A stretch of 12,255 nucleotides of DNA from Ferdinandcohnia sp036965165 (lineage in GTDB: Bacteria > Bacillota > Bacilli > Bacillales > Bacillaceae_L). Under the pieces are notes generated by a model, which was given only the letters and a program-made list of their open reading frames with translations, ran no database searches and was not told the DNA's origin. Both the position numbers and the translations under genes were made by a program. The DNA lies in assembly GCF_036965165.1 (NCBI RefSeq), contig NZ_JBALOX010000161.1:1-12255 (forward strand). Direction: 5' to 3'. Positions 4,503 through 11,974 of the stretch are shown here, one piece after another; position 1 is the stretch's first letter; every line of letters starts with the position of its first letter.

Positions 4503-5522
4503 ATGAGTTCAATCATTGAGGTACAACAAAAATTATTACCTGATTTACTCGAGGTTATGCAAAAGCGCCATGGGATCCTCAAATACATACGACTTATGCA
4601 GCCGATAGGAAGAAGGAATCTTTCAACGAGTCTTGGTCATAGTGAACGTGTCCTCCGCGGAGAAGTTGAGTTTTTAAAAAAACAAAACCTAGTGGACTTT
4701 AGCACGGCTGGTATGAGCTTGACGAAAGAGGGCGCGGAGCTTTTAAAAGACCTTGAGGATGTAATGAAGGAAGTTTTGGGCTTAAAGGTTTTAGAATCGA
4801 AACTTAAGGAGAAGTTAAATATTAAAGAAGTGATTGTCGTTCCAGGCGACAGTGACGCTACTCCTTGGGTGAAAAAAGAAATGGGAAGAGCTTGCGTTTC
4901 AAGAATAAAACAAAGGCTTTTTGGAGAAAATATCGTCGCAGTTACTGGTGGTACAACCCTTGTTGAGGTAGCAGAAATGATGACCCCGGATTCGAAAGGG
5001 CGAAGCATTTTATTCGTTCCAGCAAGAGGCGGTTTAGGAGAACGAGTAGAAAATCAAGCAAATACCATTTGCGCGAAGATGGCTGAAAAAGCCTCAGGAG
5101 ATTATCGACTTCTACATGTACCAGATGTTGTGAGCAATGAAGCGTACCATTCATTTGTGGCCGAACCATCGATTCGGGATGTCCTGAATTTGATAAAGTC
5201 ATCAAGTATGGTCGTCCACGGAATAGGAGACGCTATTACAATGGCAAAGCGTCGCAAGACAGATGAAGAGGATATGAAAAAAATCATTGAATCTCATGCT
5301 GTCGCAGAAGCTTTTGGGTATTATTTTGACGAAGATGGGAAAGTCGTCCATCGGGTTCAAACAATTGGCATCCAGCTAGAAGGTTTGAAAGCAATCAATG
5401 ATGTGATTGCAGTAGCTGGTGGAGCTTCGAAGGCAATCGCCATCAAAGCTTATTTAAAGCAGGCGCCGGATACACTGTTAATTACAGATGAGGGTGCAGC
5501 GAAAGAGTTAATAAAGGGGTAA
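4503..5522 (+). CDS. cggR: Central glycolytic genes regulator CggR
   Basis: CggR is the SorC/DeoR-type repressor of the gapA operon; in B. subtilis fructose-1,6-bisphosphate lowers its cooperative operator binding. The protein is 339 aa (B. subtilis 340). The N-terminal ~90 residues form a winged helix, with the recognition region in GRRNLSTSLGHSERVLRGEV. The effector-binding part follows and holds the family signatures AVTGGTTLVEVAEMM, FVPARGGLGERVENQA, VVHGIGDA and AVAGGASKAIAIKAY. The ATG at 4503 is nine bases after AAAAGGGG; a nearby ATG at 4496 is in another frame. It is the first gene of the operon, directly behind its own operator. Its stop codon lies in a small hairpin, and gapA starts 54 bases later. 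The call is secure from sequence and context. Confidence 0.97.
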   Translation: MSSIIEVQQKLLPDLLEVMQKRHGILKYIRLMQPIGRRNLSTSLGHSERVLRGEVEFLKKQNLVDFSTAGMSLTKEGAELLKDLEDVMKEVLGLKVLESKLKEKLNIKEVIVVPGDSDATPWVKKEMGRACVSRIKQRLFGENIVAVTGGTTLVEVAEMMTPDSKGRSILFVPARGGLGERVENQANTICAKMAEKASGDYRLLHVPDVVSNEAYHSFVAEPSIRDVLNLIKSSSMVVHGIGDAITMAKRRKTDEEDMKKIIESHAVAEAFGYYFDEDGKVVHRVQTIGIQLEGLKAINDVIAVAGGASKAIAIKAYLKQAPDTLLITDEGAAKELIKG

Positions 5523-5527
5523 CCCTT
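5514..5527 (+). other. GNRA-capped hairpin over the cggR stop
   Basis: AAGGG (5514-5518) and CCCTT (5523-5527) enclose GTAA, a GNRA-type tetraloop containing most of the cggR stop codon. In B. subtilis the cggR-gapA transcript is cut near this junction, leaving a stable gapA mRNA. This hairpin may mark the corresponding processing or 5'-protection element; that link is inference. Confidence 0.45.
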
Positions 5528-5576
5528 ATATAAAAAAATCTTTATTAGGTTTCACATACAAAAGGAGGAAATCAAA

Positions 5577-6584
5577 ATGGCAGTAAAAGTTGGTATTAAT
5601 GGTTTTGGACGTATTGGTCGTAACGTATTACGTGCGGCATTAAACAATTCAAATGTTGAGGTAGTAGCAGTAAACGATTTAACTGATGCAAACATGTTAG
5701 CACATCTATTAAAGTATGACACTGTTCACGGTGTTCTTAATGCAGAAGTATCTGTAAATGGAAACAACATTGTTGTAGATGGAAAAGAAATCATCGTTAA
5801 AGCGGAGCGCGACCCAGCACAATTAGCTTGGGGAGACCTAGGTGTTGAAGTAGTTATCGAATCAACTGGTCGTTTCACTAAGCGTTCTGACGCAGCAAAA
5901 CACTTAGAAGCTGGTGCTAAGAAAGTTATTATTTCTGCTCCTGCAACTGACGAAGATATCACGATCGTTATGGGTGTTAACCATGATAAATATGATGCAG
6001 CAAGCCACAACGTAATTTCAAACGCTTCTTGTACAACAAACTGTTTAGCTCCATATGCAAAAGTTTTACATGAAAACTTTGGAATCAAGCGTGGTATGAT
6101 GACAACTATTCACTCATACACAAATGACCAACAAATTCTTGATTTACCACATAAAGATTACCGCCGTGCTCGTGCAGCAGCTGAAAACATCATTCCAACA
6201 ACTACTGGTGCAGCAAAAGCTGTTTCTCTAGTATTACCTGAACTAAAAGGTAAATTAAATGGTGGAGCTATGCGTGTTCCAACTCCTAACGTGTCACTAG
6301 TTGACTTAGTTGCTGAGTTAGATAAAGACGTAACTGTTGAAGAAATCAATGCAGCACTACGTAAAGCTTCTGAAAATGAATTAAAAGGAATCATGGGCTA
6401 CAGCGAAGAGCCACTTGTATCTTCTGACTACAATGGCAATGCAAATTCTTCAACTATTGATGCACTTTCTACAATGGTTATGGAAGGCAACATGGTTAAA
6501 GTTATCTCTTGGTATGACAACGAAAGTGGATACTCTCACCGTGTAGTTGACCTTGTAGATTACATCGCATCAAAAGGTCTATAA
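5577..6584 (+). CDS. gapA: Glyceraldehyde-3-phosphate dehydrogenase, glycolytic (NAD)
   Basis: GapA oxidises and phosphorylates glyceraldehyde-3-phosphate to 1,3-bisphosphoglycerate with NAD+, in the cytoplasm as a tetramer. The 335-aa length equals B. subtilis GapA. The NAD-binding Rossmann motif GINGFGRIGR is at residues 6-15. The catalytic Cys152 sits in SNASCTTNCLAP and the base His179 in MMTTIHSYT. Its place behind cggR, and the presence of Asp34 with LTD after the second strand, favour the glycolytic enzyme over the gluconeogenic GapB. The RBS AAAGGAGG is near-perfect, and codon use is highly uniform (GTT/GTA, CGT, GAA), as expected of a very highly expressed gene. The terminator-like hairpin 68 bases downstream should leave a short cggR-gapA mRNA besides the long one. 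Confidence 0.98.
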   Translation: MAVKVGINGFGRIGRNVLRAALNNSNVEVVAVNDLTDANMLAHLLKYDTVHGVLNAEVSVNGNNIVVDGKEIIVKAERDPAQLAWGDLGVEVVIESTGRFTKRSDAAKHLEAGAKKVIISAPATDEDITIVMGVNHDKYDAASHNVISNASCTTNCLAPYAKVLHENFGIKRGMMTTIHSYTNDQQILDLPHKDYRRARAAAENIIPTTTGAAKAVSLVLPELKGKLNGGAMRVPTPNVSLVDLVAELDKDVTVEEINAALRKASENELKGIMGYSEEPLVSSDYNGNANSSTIDALSTMVMEGNMVKVISWYDNESGYSHRVVDLVDYIASKGL

Positions 6585-6596
6585 GTTATATCTAGT

Positions 6597-6609
6597 AGGG
6601 GTAAACCCT
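6597..6609 (+). other. Small hairpin after gapA
   Basis: AGGG (6597-6600) and CCCT (6606-6609) close a GTAAA loop. The sequence GGGGTAAACCCT nearly repeats the GGGGTAACCCTT hairpin at the cggR stop, so gapA is bracketed by two similar mini-hairpins. Confidence 0.4.
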
Positions 6610-6610
6610 G

Positions 6611-6640
6611 TTGTAAATACTAAGCAACAATCACTATAAT
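6611..6640 (+). promoter_or_regulatory. Internal promoter for pgk-tpiA-gpmI-eno
   Basis: TTGTAA (6611-6616), 18 bases, then a perfect TATAAT (6635-6640). The start would be near 6647. In B. subtilis the four downstream genes are expressed constitutively from a promoter ahead of pgk, independent of CggR; this is its likely equivalent. Confidence 0.85.
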
Positions 6641-6651
6641 AGAACTTGTGT

Positions 6652-6679
6652 AGGGAAGGGAATATTCCCTTCCCTTTTT
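6652..6679 (+). terminator. Terminator-like palindrome between gapA and pgk
   Basis: A perfect 24-base palindrome (6652-6675) gives a stem of ten or more pairs built on AGGGAAGGG/CCCTTCCCT, followed by T5. It should end most gapA transcripts. It also lies at about +5 to +33 of the transcript from the pgk promoter, so it is in addition a 5' hairpin of that mRNA. Confidence 0.85.
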
Positions 6680-6741
6680 AATGTCTATCAGACAAATCCC
6701 ACATTTTGAACTACTATTACATAGAACGGAGGCCTTCCGAA

Positions 6742-7926
6742 GTGAATAAGAAATCAGTAAGAGATATTGATGTGAAAGGCAAACGAGTTTTCTGCCGAGT
6801 TGATTTTAACGTTCCGATGCAAGATGGTCAGGTAACAGACGAAACGCGTATTCGCGCAGCATTACCAACAATCGACTACCTTCGTAAAGAAGGGGCAAAA
6901 GTTATTTTAGCAAGCCACCTTGGTCGTCCGAAAGGAAAAGCGGTTGACGAACTTCGCTTAGATCCAGTAGCTAAGCGTCTAGGTGAGCACCTAGGAATCG
7001 AAGTTCGTAAAACAAATGAGGCGTACGGTCCAGAGGTTGAACAAGCCATCTCAGAAATGAATGAAGGCGATGTTCTTTTACTTGAAAACGTTCGTTTCTA
7101 CCCTGGTGAAGAGAAAAATGATCCAGAGCTTGCAAAACAATTCGCTGCACTAGCTGATGTATACGTGAACGATGCATTCGGAGCGGCTCACCGTGCCCAT
7201 GCTTCTACAGCTGGCATTGCTGAACACCTACCAGCAGTAGCAGGTTTCTTAATGGAAAAAGAACTTGAAGTACTTGGCAAAGCACTATCAAATCCAGAAC
7301 GTCCTTTCACAGCGATTATCGGTGGAGCAAAGGTTAAGGATAAAATCGGAGTCATCGAAAACCTCTTAGAAAAAGTAGATAACTTAATCATTGGCGGAGG
7401 GCTTGCTTATACATTCGTAAAAGCACAAGGTCATGAAATCGGTAAATCTCTTTTAGAGGAAGACAAGATTGACCTTGCTAATGAATTCATGAACAAGGCA
7501 AAAGAAAAAGGCGTAAACTTCTATATGCCTGTTGATGTAAAAGTAGCAGACGACTTCTCTAATGATGCTAATACTAAAATTGTTCCGATCAACGAAATTC
7601 CAAGTGATTGGGAAGCACTCGATATCGGACCAAAGACTGCTGAATTATACAGGGATGTTATCTTAAATTCTAAGCTAGTGATTTGGAACGGTCCTATGGG
7701 TGTATTTGAATTAGATGCATTCGCAAATGGAACGAAAGCTGTTGCTCAAGCACTAGCTGATTCACCAGACACATACTCTGTCATCGGTGGCGGTGACTCT
7801 GCTGCAGCAGTAGAAAAATTCGATCTTGCTAATAAAATGAGCCACATCTCAACTGGTGGTGGAGCATCATTAGAATTCATGGAAGGTAAAGAGCTTCCAG
7901 GAGTCGAATTACTTAACGATAAATAA
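6742..7926 (+). CDS. pgk: Phosphoglycerate kinase
   Basis: Pgk transfers phosphate from 1,3-bisphosphoglycerate to ADP, the first ATP-forming step of lower glycolysis. From the GTG at 6742 the protein is 394 aa, exactly the B. subtilis length, and begins MNKKSVRDIDVKGKRV. An in-frame ATG at 6706 would add 12 residues not found in the family and has no RBS. GGAGG at 6728-6732 is nine bases before the GTG. Visible motifs are the substrate-binding RVDFNVPM and SHLGRPKG, GAAHRAHAST, the AKVKDKIGV hinge region and the nucleotide-binding GGGDSAAAVEKF near the C-terminus. The RBS lies in a weak CGGA/TCCG hairpin (6727-6739). It is the first gene after the internal promoter. Confidence 0.97.
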   Translation: MNKKSVRDIDVKGKRVFCRVDFNVPMQDGQVTDETRIRAALPTIDYLRKEGAKVILASHLGRPKGKAVDELRLDPVAKRLGEHLGIEVRKTNEAYGPEVEQAISEMNEGDVLLLENVRFYPGEEKNDPELAKQFAALADVYVNDAFGAAHRAHASTAGIAEHLPAVAGFLMEKELEVLGKALSNPERPFTAIIGGAKVKDKIGVIENLLEKVDNLIIGGGLAYTFVKAQGHEIGKSLLEEDKIDLANEFMNKAKEKGVNFYMPVDVKVADDFSNDANTKIVPINEIPSDWEALDIGPKTAELYRDVILNSKLVIWNGPMGVFELDAFANGTKAVAQALADSPDTYSVIGGGDSAAAVEKFDLANKMSHISTGGGASLEFMEGKELPGVELLNDK

Positions 7927-7930
7927 AGAT

Positions 7931-7950
7931 TTGGTGTCAACTTGCACCAA
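7931..7950 (+). other. 6-bp hairpin after pgk
   Basis: TTGGTG (7931-7936) and CACCAA (7945-7950) form a perfect stem with an 8-base loop, four bases after the pgk stop. There is no T-tract, so it is not a classical terminator. It borders the intergenic repeat element. Confidence 0.4.
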
Positions 7951-7951
7951 T

Positions 7952-8064
7952 GTCTAGTTCCAGGCGCCATCGGCTCNNGCCAATCGCTTCTGAAGGTAAA
8001 ATGCATCTTCTGTCAGCGCTTGTCTTATGCTTGTCGCCGATAGGCAGGCGCCTTGCACTTTTCT
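7952..8064. repeat. Palindromic intergenic repeat with two unresolved bases
   Basis: This non-coding, GC-richer stretch separates pgk from tpiA. AGGCGCC (7962-7968) pairs with GGCGCCT (8047-8053), and ATCGGC (7969-7974) with GCCGAT (8036-8041), with AGGCA bulged between. Further in, CAATCGCT (7981-7988) pairs with AGCGCTTG (8015-8022) apart from one mismatch, and GAAG with CTTC inside that. The ends, TCTAGTTCCAGGCGCC and AGGCGCCTTGCACTTTTC, match from memory a family of high-copy intergenic repeats in Bacillaceae. Bases 7977-7978 are N: an assembly or base-calling ambiguity in the folded element, so its true length may differ. It lies inside the operon and would be transcribed. Confidence 0.65.
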
Positions 8065-8085
8065 ATTCGAAAGGGATGGTGAAAC

Positions 8086-8853
8086 ATGAGAAAGCCAATC
8101 ATTGCAGGAAACTGGAAAATGAATAAGGTTCTTTCTGAATCTGTACAATTTGTAGAAGAAATCAAAGGGCAAATTCCATCACCTGAAAAGGTTGATTCTG
8201 TCGTTTGTGCACCAGCACTATTTTTAGAGCGTCTTGTTGCAAACGTAAAAGAAGGAAACTCTGACCTTAAAATCGGTGCCCAAAATATGCATTTTGAAGA
8301 GAGTGGAGCATTCACTGGAGAAATCAGCCCAGTAGCATTAAAAGATTTAGGGGTTGATTATGTCATCCTCGGTCACTCTGAACGCCGTGAAATGTTCGCT
8401 GAAACGGATGAGACAGTAAACCAAAAAACACTTGCAGCATTTGCTCATGGATTAATTCCAATCGTATGCTGTGGTGAGACATTAGAGCAACGTGAAGCAG
8501 GTCAAACAAACGACCTAGTAGGAGCACAAATTGAAAAAGCTTTAGCAGGTCTTACAGCTGAACAAGCGAAAGAAGTTGTTATTGCATACGAACCAATCTG
8601 GGCAATCGGAACAGGAAAATCTTCTTCTGCTCAGGATGCTAACGAGACTTGTGCACATATCCGTAAAGTAGTTGCTGATCAATTCTCCCCGGACGTGGCA
8701 GATGCTGTTCGCATTCAATACGGTGGCAGTGTAAAACCAGAAAACATTAAAGAATACATGGCACAGTCTGATATCGATGGTGCTCTAGTTGGTGGAGCAA
8801 GTCTTGATGCTTCCTCTTTTGTAAAGCTTTTGGAGGCAGGTAGCAATGAGTAA
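8086..8853 (+). CDS. tpiA: Triosephosphate isomerase
   Basis: TpiA interconverts dihydroxyacetone phosphate and glyceraldehyde-3-phosphate; it is a cytoplasmic TIM-barrel dimer. It is 255 aa, close to the usual 250-255. The substrate-binding Asn9/Lys11 lie in AGNWKMN, the electrophile His97 in ILGHSERRE, the catalytic base Glu169 in AYEPIWAIGTGKS, and the phosphate-binding loops in YGGSVKPEN and VGGASLDASSF. The ATG at 8086 follows AAAGGGATGG, a moderate RBS. It is separated from pgk by the 159-base spacer holding the palindromic repeat, the longest gap within the pgk-eno part. Its 3' end overlaps gpmI by eight bases (ATGAGTAA), which suggests translational coupling. Confidence 0.97.
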   Translation: MRKPIIAGNWKMNKVLSESVQFVEEIKGQIPSPEKVDSVVCAPALFLERLVANVKEGNSDLKIGAQNMHFEESGAFTGEISPVALKDLGVDYVILGHSERREMFAETDETVNQKTLAAFAHGLIPIVCCGETLEQREAGQTNDLVGAQIEKALAGLTAEQAKEVVIAYEPIWAIGTGKSSSAQDANETCAHIRKVVADQFSPDVADAVRIQYGGSVKPENIKEYMAQSDIDGALVGGASLDASSFVKLLEAGSNE

Positions 8854-10378
8854 ATCACCAGTTGCACTCATTATTTTAGATGGATTTGCATTCCGTGATG
8901 AAGTAAAAGGTAATGCAGTTGCTCAAGCTAATAAACCAAATTTTGATCGTTATTGGAACCAATTCCCGCACGCTACTTTACAAGCAAGTGGTGAGGCGGT
9001 TGGTTTACCAGAAGGCCAAATGGGGAATTCAGAGGTAGGTCATTTAAATATTGGCGCAGGTCGTGTTGTCTACCAAAGCTTAACCCGTGTAAATGTTGCA
9101 ATTCGCGATCATGAATTTGAACAAAACGAAACTTTCCTTGCAGCTATGAAGCATGCAAAGGAACAAGGGACAGCGCTACACCTATTCGGTCTTTTATCTG
9201 ATGGTGGCGTACACAGTCACATTGACCACCTTTTTGCATTGTTAAAGCTTGCAGCATCAGAAGGTATTGAAAAAGTGTATATCCACGGCTTTTTAGATGG
9301 AAGAGATGTAGGTCCTCAAACCGCGAAAATTTATCTAGAACAGCTTGATGAAAAAATCAAGGAATACGGTGTAGGTGAAATTGCAACCTTGTCTGGTCGT
9401 TATTATTCAATGGACCGTGACAAACGTTGGGAGCGCGTAGAAAAATCATACCGTTCGATGGTGTACGGAGAAGGTCCTACATATAAAAATGGATTTGACC
9501 TTGTCGATGATTCCTATGCAAACGGCATTTACGACGAATTCGTTTTACCATCTGTCATTGTAAAAGAAGACGGGTCACCTGTTGCGACCATTCAAGACAA
9601 TGATGCAGTGATCTTTTATAATTTCAGACCGGACCGTGCCATTCAAATTTCGAACACATTCACAAATGACGATTTCCGTTCATTTGACCGTGGACCAAAG
9701 CATCCGAAAAATTTATTCTTCGTCTGCTTAACACACTTCAGTGAAAGTGTTGATGGATATGTGGCATTCAAACCAACAAATTTAGATAACACTTTAGGAG
9801 AAGTACTTTCACAAAACGGATTAAGACAGCTCCGCATTGCGGAAACTGAAAAATATCCTCATGTTACCTTCTTTATGAGTGGTGGACGTGAACAAGAATT
9901 TCCTGGTGAGACAAGAATTTTAATTAACTCACCAAAAGTTGCAACCTATGATCTTAAGCCCGAAATGAGTGCTTACGAAGTAAAGGATGCACTTTTACAA
10001 GAGATTGCAGAAGATAAGCAAGATGCAATTATCTTAAACTTTGCGAACCCAGACATGGTTGGACACTCAGGTATGCTTGAGCCAACAATCAAAGCAATTG
10101 AAACAGTTGACGAGTGTCTTGGTGAAATCGTCGATGCCATTCTTGCAAAAGGTGGAACAGTGATTATTACAGCTGACCATGGTAACTCTGATGAGGTTGT
10201 TACCCTTGAAGGACAGCCGATGACCGCACATACAACAAACCCAGTACCAGTCATTGTCACAAAAGAAGGATTAACCCTACGTGAAGACGGAAAATTGGGA
10301 GATCTTGCACCAACTATGCTAGACTTACTAGGAGTGCAAAAATCAGCGGAAATGACCGGAAACAGCTTAATAAACTAA
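8846..10378 (+). CDS. gpmI: 2,3-bisphosphoglycerate-independent phosphoglycerate mutase
   Basis: GpmI converts 3-phosphoglycerate to 2-phosphoglycerate through a phosphoserine intermediate using two Mn2+ ions. It belongs to the alkaline phosphatase superfamily and is unrelated to the cofactor-dependent enzyme. It is 510 aa, the normal length. Metal and catalytic residues are in place: Asp12 (IILDGF), the phosphorylated Ser62 (MGNSEVGHLN), His123 (GGVHSHIDHL), DGRD at 151-154, Arg185 and Arg191 (LSGRYYSMDRDKR), then NFRPDRAIQ, NPDMVGHSG, TADHGNSDE and TAHTTNPVP. The ATG lies in the end of tpiA and has GGAGG upstream. In spore-forming Bacillus this Mn2+- and pH-sensitive enzyme controls 3-phosphoglycerate build-up in spores. 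It is named pgm in B. subtilis. Confidence 0.97.
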   Translation: MSKSPVALIILDGFAFRDEVKGNAVAQANKPNFDRYWNQFPHATLQASGEAVGLPEGQMGNSEVGHLNIGAGRVVYQSLTRVNVAIRDHEFEQNETFLAAMKHAKEQGTALHLFGLLSDGGVHSHIDHLFALLKLAASEGIEKVYIHGFLDGRDVGPQTAKIYLEQLDEKIKEYGVGEIATLSGRYYSMDRDKRWERVEKSYRSMVYGEGPTYKNGFDLVDDSYANGIYDEFVLPSVIVKEDGSPVATIQDNDAVIFYNFRPDRAIQISNTFTNDDFRSFDRGPKHPKNLFFVCLTHFSESVDGYVAFKPTNLDNTLGEVLSQNGLRQLRIAETEKYPHVTFFMSGGREQEFPGETRILINSPKVATYDLKPEMSAYEVKDALLQEIAEDKQDAIILNFANPDMVGHSGMLEPTIKAIETVDECLGEIVDAILAKGGTVIITADHGNSDEVVTLEGQPMTAHTTNPVPVIVTKEGLTLREDGKLGDLAPTMLDLLGVQKSAEMTGNSLIN

Positions 10379-10405
10379 TTTAATTTGAAAAAGGAGAGAT
10401 TTTTA

Positions 10406-11698
10406 ATGTCAATTATCGTAGATGTATACGCTCGTGAAGTATTAGATTCTCGTGGAAATCCTACAGTTGAGGTTGAAGTATATACGGAGTCAGGTGCATT
10501 TGGTCGTGCATTAGTACCAAGTGGTGCTTCAACTGGTGAATATGAAGCAGTTGAGCTTCGCGATGGCGACAAGAGCCGTTACCTTGGAAAAGGTGTTCAA
10601 ACAGCAGTAAACAACGTAAATGAAATCATTGCTGCAGAAATCATCGGTTTCGATGTTACTGAACAAGTGTCAATTGACCAAGCGTTAATCGAGCTTGATG
10701 GAACTGAAAACAAAGGTAAATTAGGAGCTAACGCAATTCTTGGTGTGTCTATGGCAGTAGCACGTGCAGCAGCTGACTTCTTAGAAGTTCCTTTATACCA
10801 ATACCTTGGTGGCTTCAACTCAAAAACTCTTCCAGTACCAATGATGAACATCATCAACGGTGGAGAGCATGCTGATAACAACGTAGATATCCAAGAATTC
10901 ATGGTTATGCCTGTTGGTGCAGCAAACTTTAAAGAAGCACTTCGTATGGGTGCTGAAATTTTCCACAACCTAAAAGCAGTGTTACATGCAAAAGGCTTAA
11001 ACACAGCAGTAGGTGACGAAGGTGGATTCGCTCCAAACCTTGGATCAAACGAAGAAGCTCTACAAACAATCGTAGAAGCAATCGAAAAAGCTGGTTACAA
11101 GCCAGGCGAACAAGTACGTCTTGCAATGGATGCTGCATCTTCTGAGTTCTACAACAAAGAAGATGGTAAATACCATCTTAAAGGAGAAGGTAAAGTTCTA
11201 TCTTCTGAAGAAATGGTTGCATTCTACGAAGACCTTGTATCAAAATACCCAATCATCTCAATTGAAGATGGTTTAGACGAAAACGACTGGGAAGGTCACA
11301 AGCTTCTAACTGAGCGTCTTGGTAAAAAAGTTCAGTTAGTTGGGGACGATCTTTTCGTTACAAATACAAAGAAACTTTCTGAAGGTATTGAAAGAGGCAT
11401 TGCTAACTCAATCCTAATCAAAGTAAACCAAATCGGTACATTAACTGAAACATTTGATGCAATCGAAATGGCAAAACGCGCAGGCTACACTGCAGTCATC
11501 TCTCACCGTTCTGGTGAAACAGAAGACAGCACAATCGCTGACATCGCAGTTGCAACAAACGCTGGCCAAATCAAGACTGGTGCTCCATCACGTACTGACC
11601 GTGTTGCTAAATACAACCAATTACTACGTATCGAAGACAATCTTGGTGAAACAGCTCAATACAACGGCTTAGCATCTTTCTATAACCTAAGAGGTTAA
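10406..11698 (+). CDS. eno: Enolase (phosphopyruvate hydratase)
   Basis: Enolase dehydrates 2-phosphoglycerate to phosphoenolpyruvate with Mg2+; in Bacillus it has also been reported in the RNA-degradation complex. From the ATG at 10406 the protein is 430 aa, identical in length to B. subtilis Eno. An in-frame TTG at 10385 would add seven residues, but it lies upstream of the AAGGAG site (10391-10396) that serves the ATG. Family signatures are AREVLDSRGNPTVEVEV, the mobile loop PSGASTGEYEA, NIINGGEHADNNVDIQEFM, the metal ligands in AMDAASSEFY, SIEDGLDEND and VGDDLFVTN, the catalytic Lys in LIKVNQIGTLTE, and the active-site loop SHRSGETEDS. It is the last gene of the operon, 27 bases after gpmI, and is followed by a strong terminator. 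Confidence 0.98.
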   Translation: MSIIVDVYAREVLDSRGNPTVEVEVYTESGAFGRALVPSGASTGEYEAVELRDGDKSRYLGKGVQTAVNNVNEIIAAEIIGFDVTEQVSIDQALIELDGTENKGKLGANAILGVSMAVARAAADFLEVPLYQYLGGFNSKTLPVPMMNIINGGEHADNNVDIQEFMVMPVGAANFKEALRMGAEIFHNLKAVLHAKGLNTAVGDEGGFAPNLGSNEEALQTIVEAIEKAGYKPGEQVRLAMDAASSEFYNKEDGKYHLKGEGKVLSSEEMVAFYEDLVSKYPIISIEDGLDENDWEGHKLLTERLGKKVQLVGDDLFVTNTKKLSEGIERGIANSILIKVNQIGTLTETFDAIEMAKRAGYTAVISHRSGETEDSTIADIAVATNAGQIKTGAPSRTDRVAKYNQLLRIEDNLGETAQYNGLASFYNLRG

Positions 11699-11710
11699 TT
11701 TTATAAAAGG

Positions 11711-11744
11711 AAAAACGACAAGCGTGGGTGCTTGTCGTTTTTTT
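11711..11744 (+). terminator. Terminator of the glycolytic operon
   Basis: ACGACAAGC (11715-11723) and GCTTGTCGT (11730-11738) form a perfect stem around GTGGGT, with A5 before and T7 after. It is placed 13 bases after the eno stop. Confidence 0.95.
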
Positions 11745-11814
11745 ATGCAATTTACGCTTGAGTATGAATGCGAACACAAATTTCGTGGCGCAGACCATAG
11801 ATGTTGAAATGGAA

Positions 11815-11960
11815 GCATAAATTTATGGATTCAGACGTAAATATCTTGTATCCGACGCATAAATCTGGGTTCAGACGCAAATATCTTGTATCCGACGCAT
11901 AAATCCGGATTCGTACGCAAATATCTTGTATCCGACGCATAAATCCCGGTTTAGATGCAA
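11815..11960. repeat. Tandem array of 40-bp units built from two 20-bp half-units
   Basis: Three complete units (11815-11856, 11857-11896, 11897-11936) and a degraded fourth are arranged head to tail; the first is 42 bases, the rest 40. Each unit has two related 20-base halves, for example TCAGACGCAAATATCTTGTA (11871-11890) and TCCGACGCATAAATCTGGGT (11851-11870), so the array is a higher-order repeat A-B-A-B. The A half is nearly invariant, while the B half varies in its last six bases. The open frame across it on the minus strand is an artefact of repetition, since 40 is not divisible by three and there is no RBS. It fills the space between the eno terminator and the 3' end of the small minus-strand gene at 11975. 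Confidence 0.85.
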
Positions 11961-11974
11961 TTCCACGAGCGAAG

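Noticed and set aside
6706..6741. Upstream ATG start for pgk
   Set aside because: It adds 12 residues not found in Pgk and has no RBS; GTG at 6742 has GGAGG at nine bases and gives the exact family length.
7931..7950. Terminator after pgk
   Set aside because: The stem is short and no T-tract follows; tpiA and later genes need readthrough.
10385..10405. Upstream TTG start for eno
   Set aside because: The RBS lies inside this extension, and the ATG at 10406 gives the standard 430 aa.
11454..11672. Plus-strand 72-aa frame within eno
   Set aside because: It is an out-of-frame shadow of the eno coding sequence with no RBS.
11752..11940. Minus-strand open frame over the 40-bp array
   Set aside because: It consists of frame-shifted repeat translation, without RBS, and overlaps the array entirely.
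11815..11960. CRISPR array
   Set aside because: The repeat is fully tandem (A-B-A-B); the variable stretch is only about six bases, too short for spacers.
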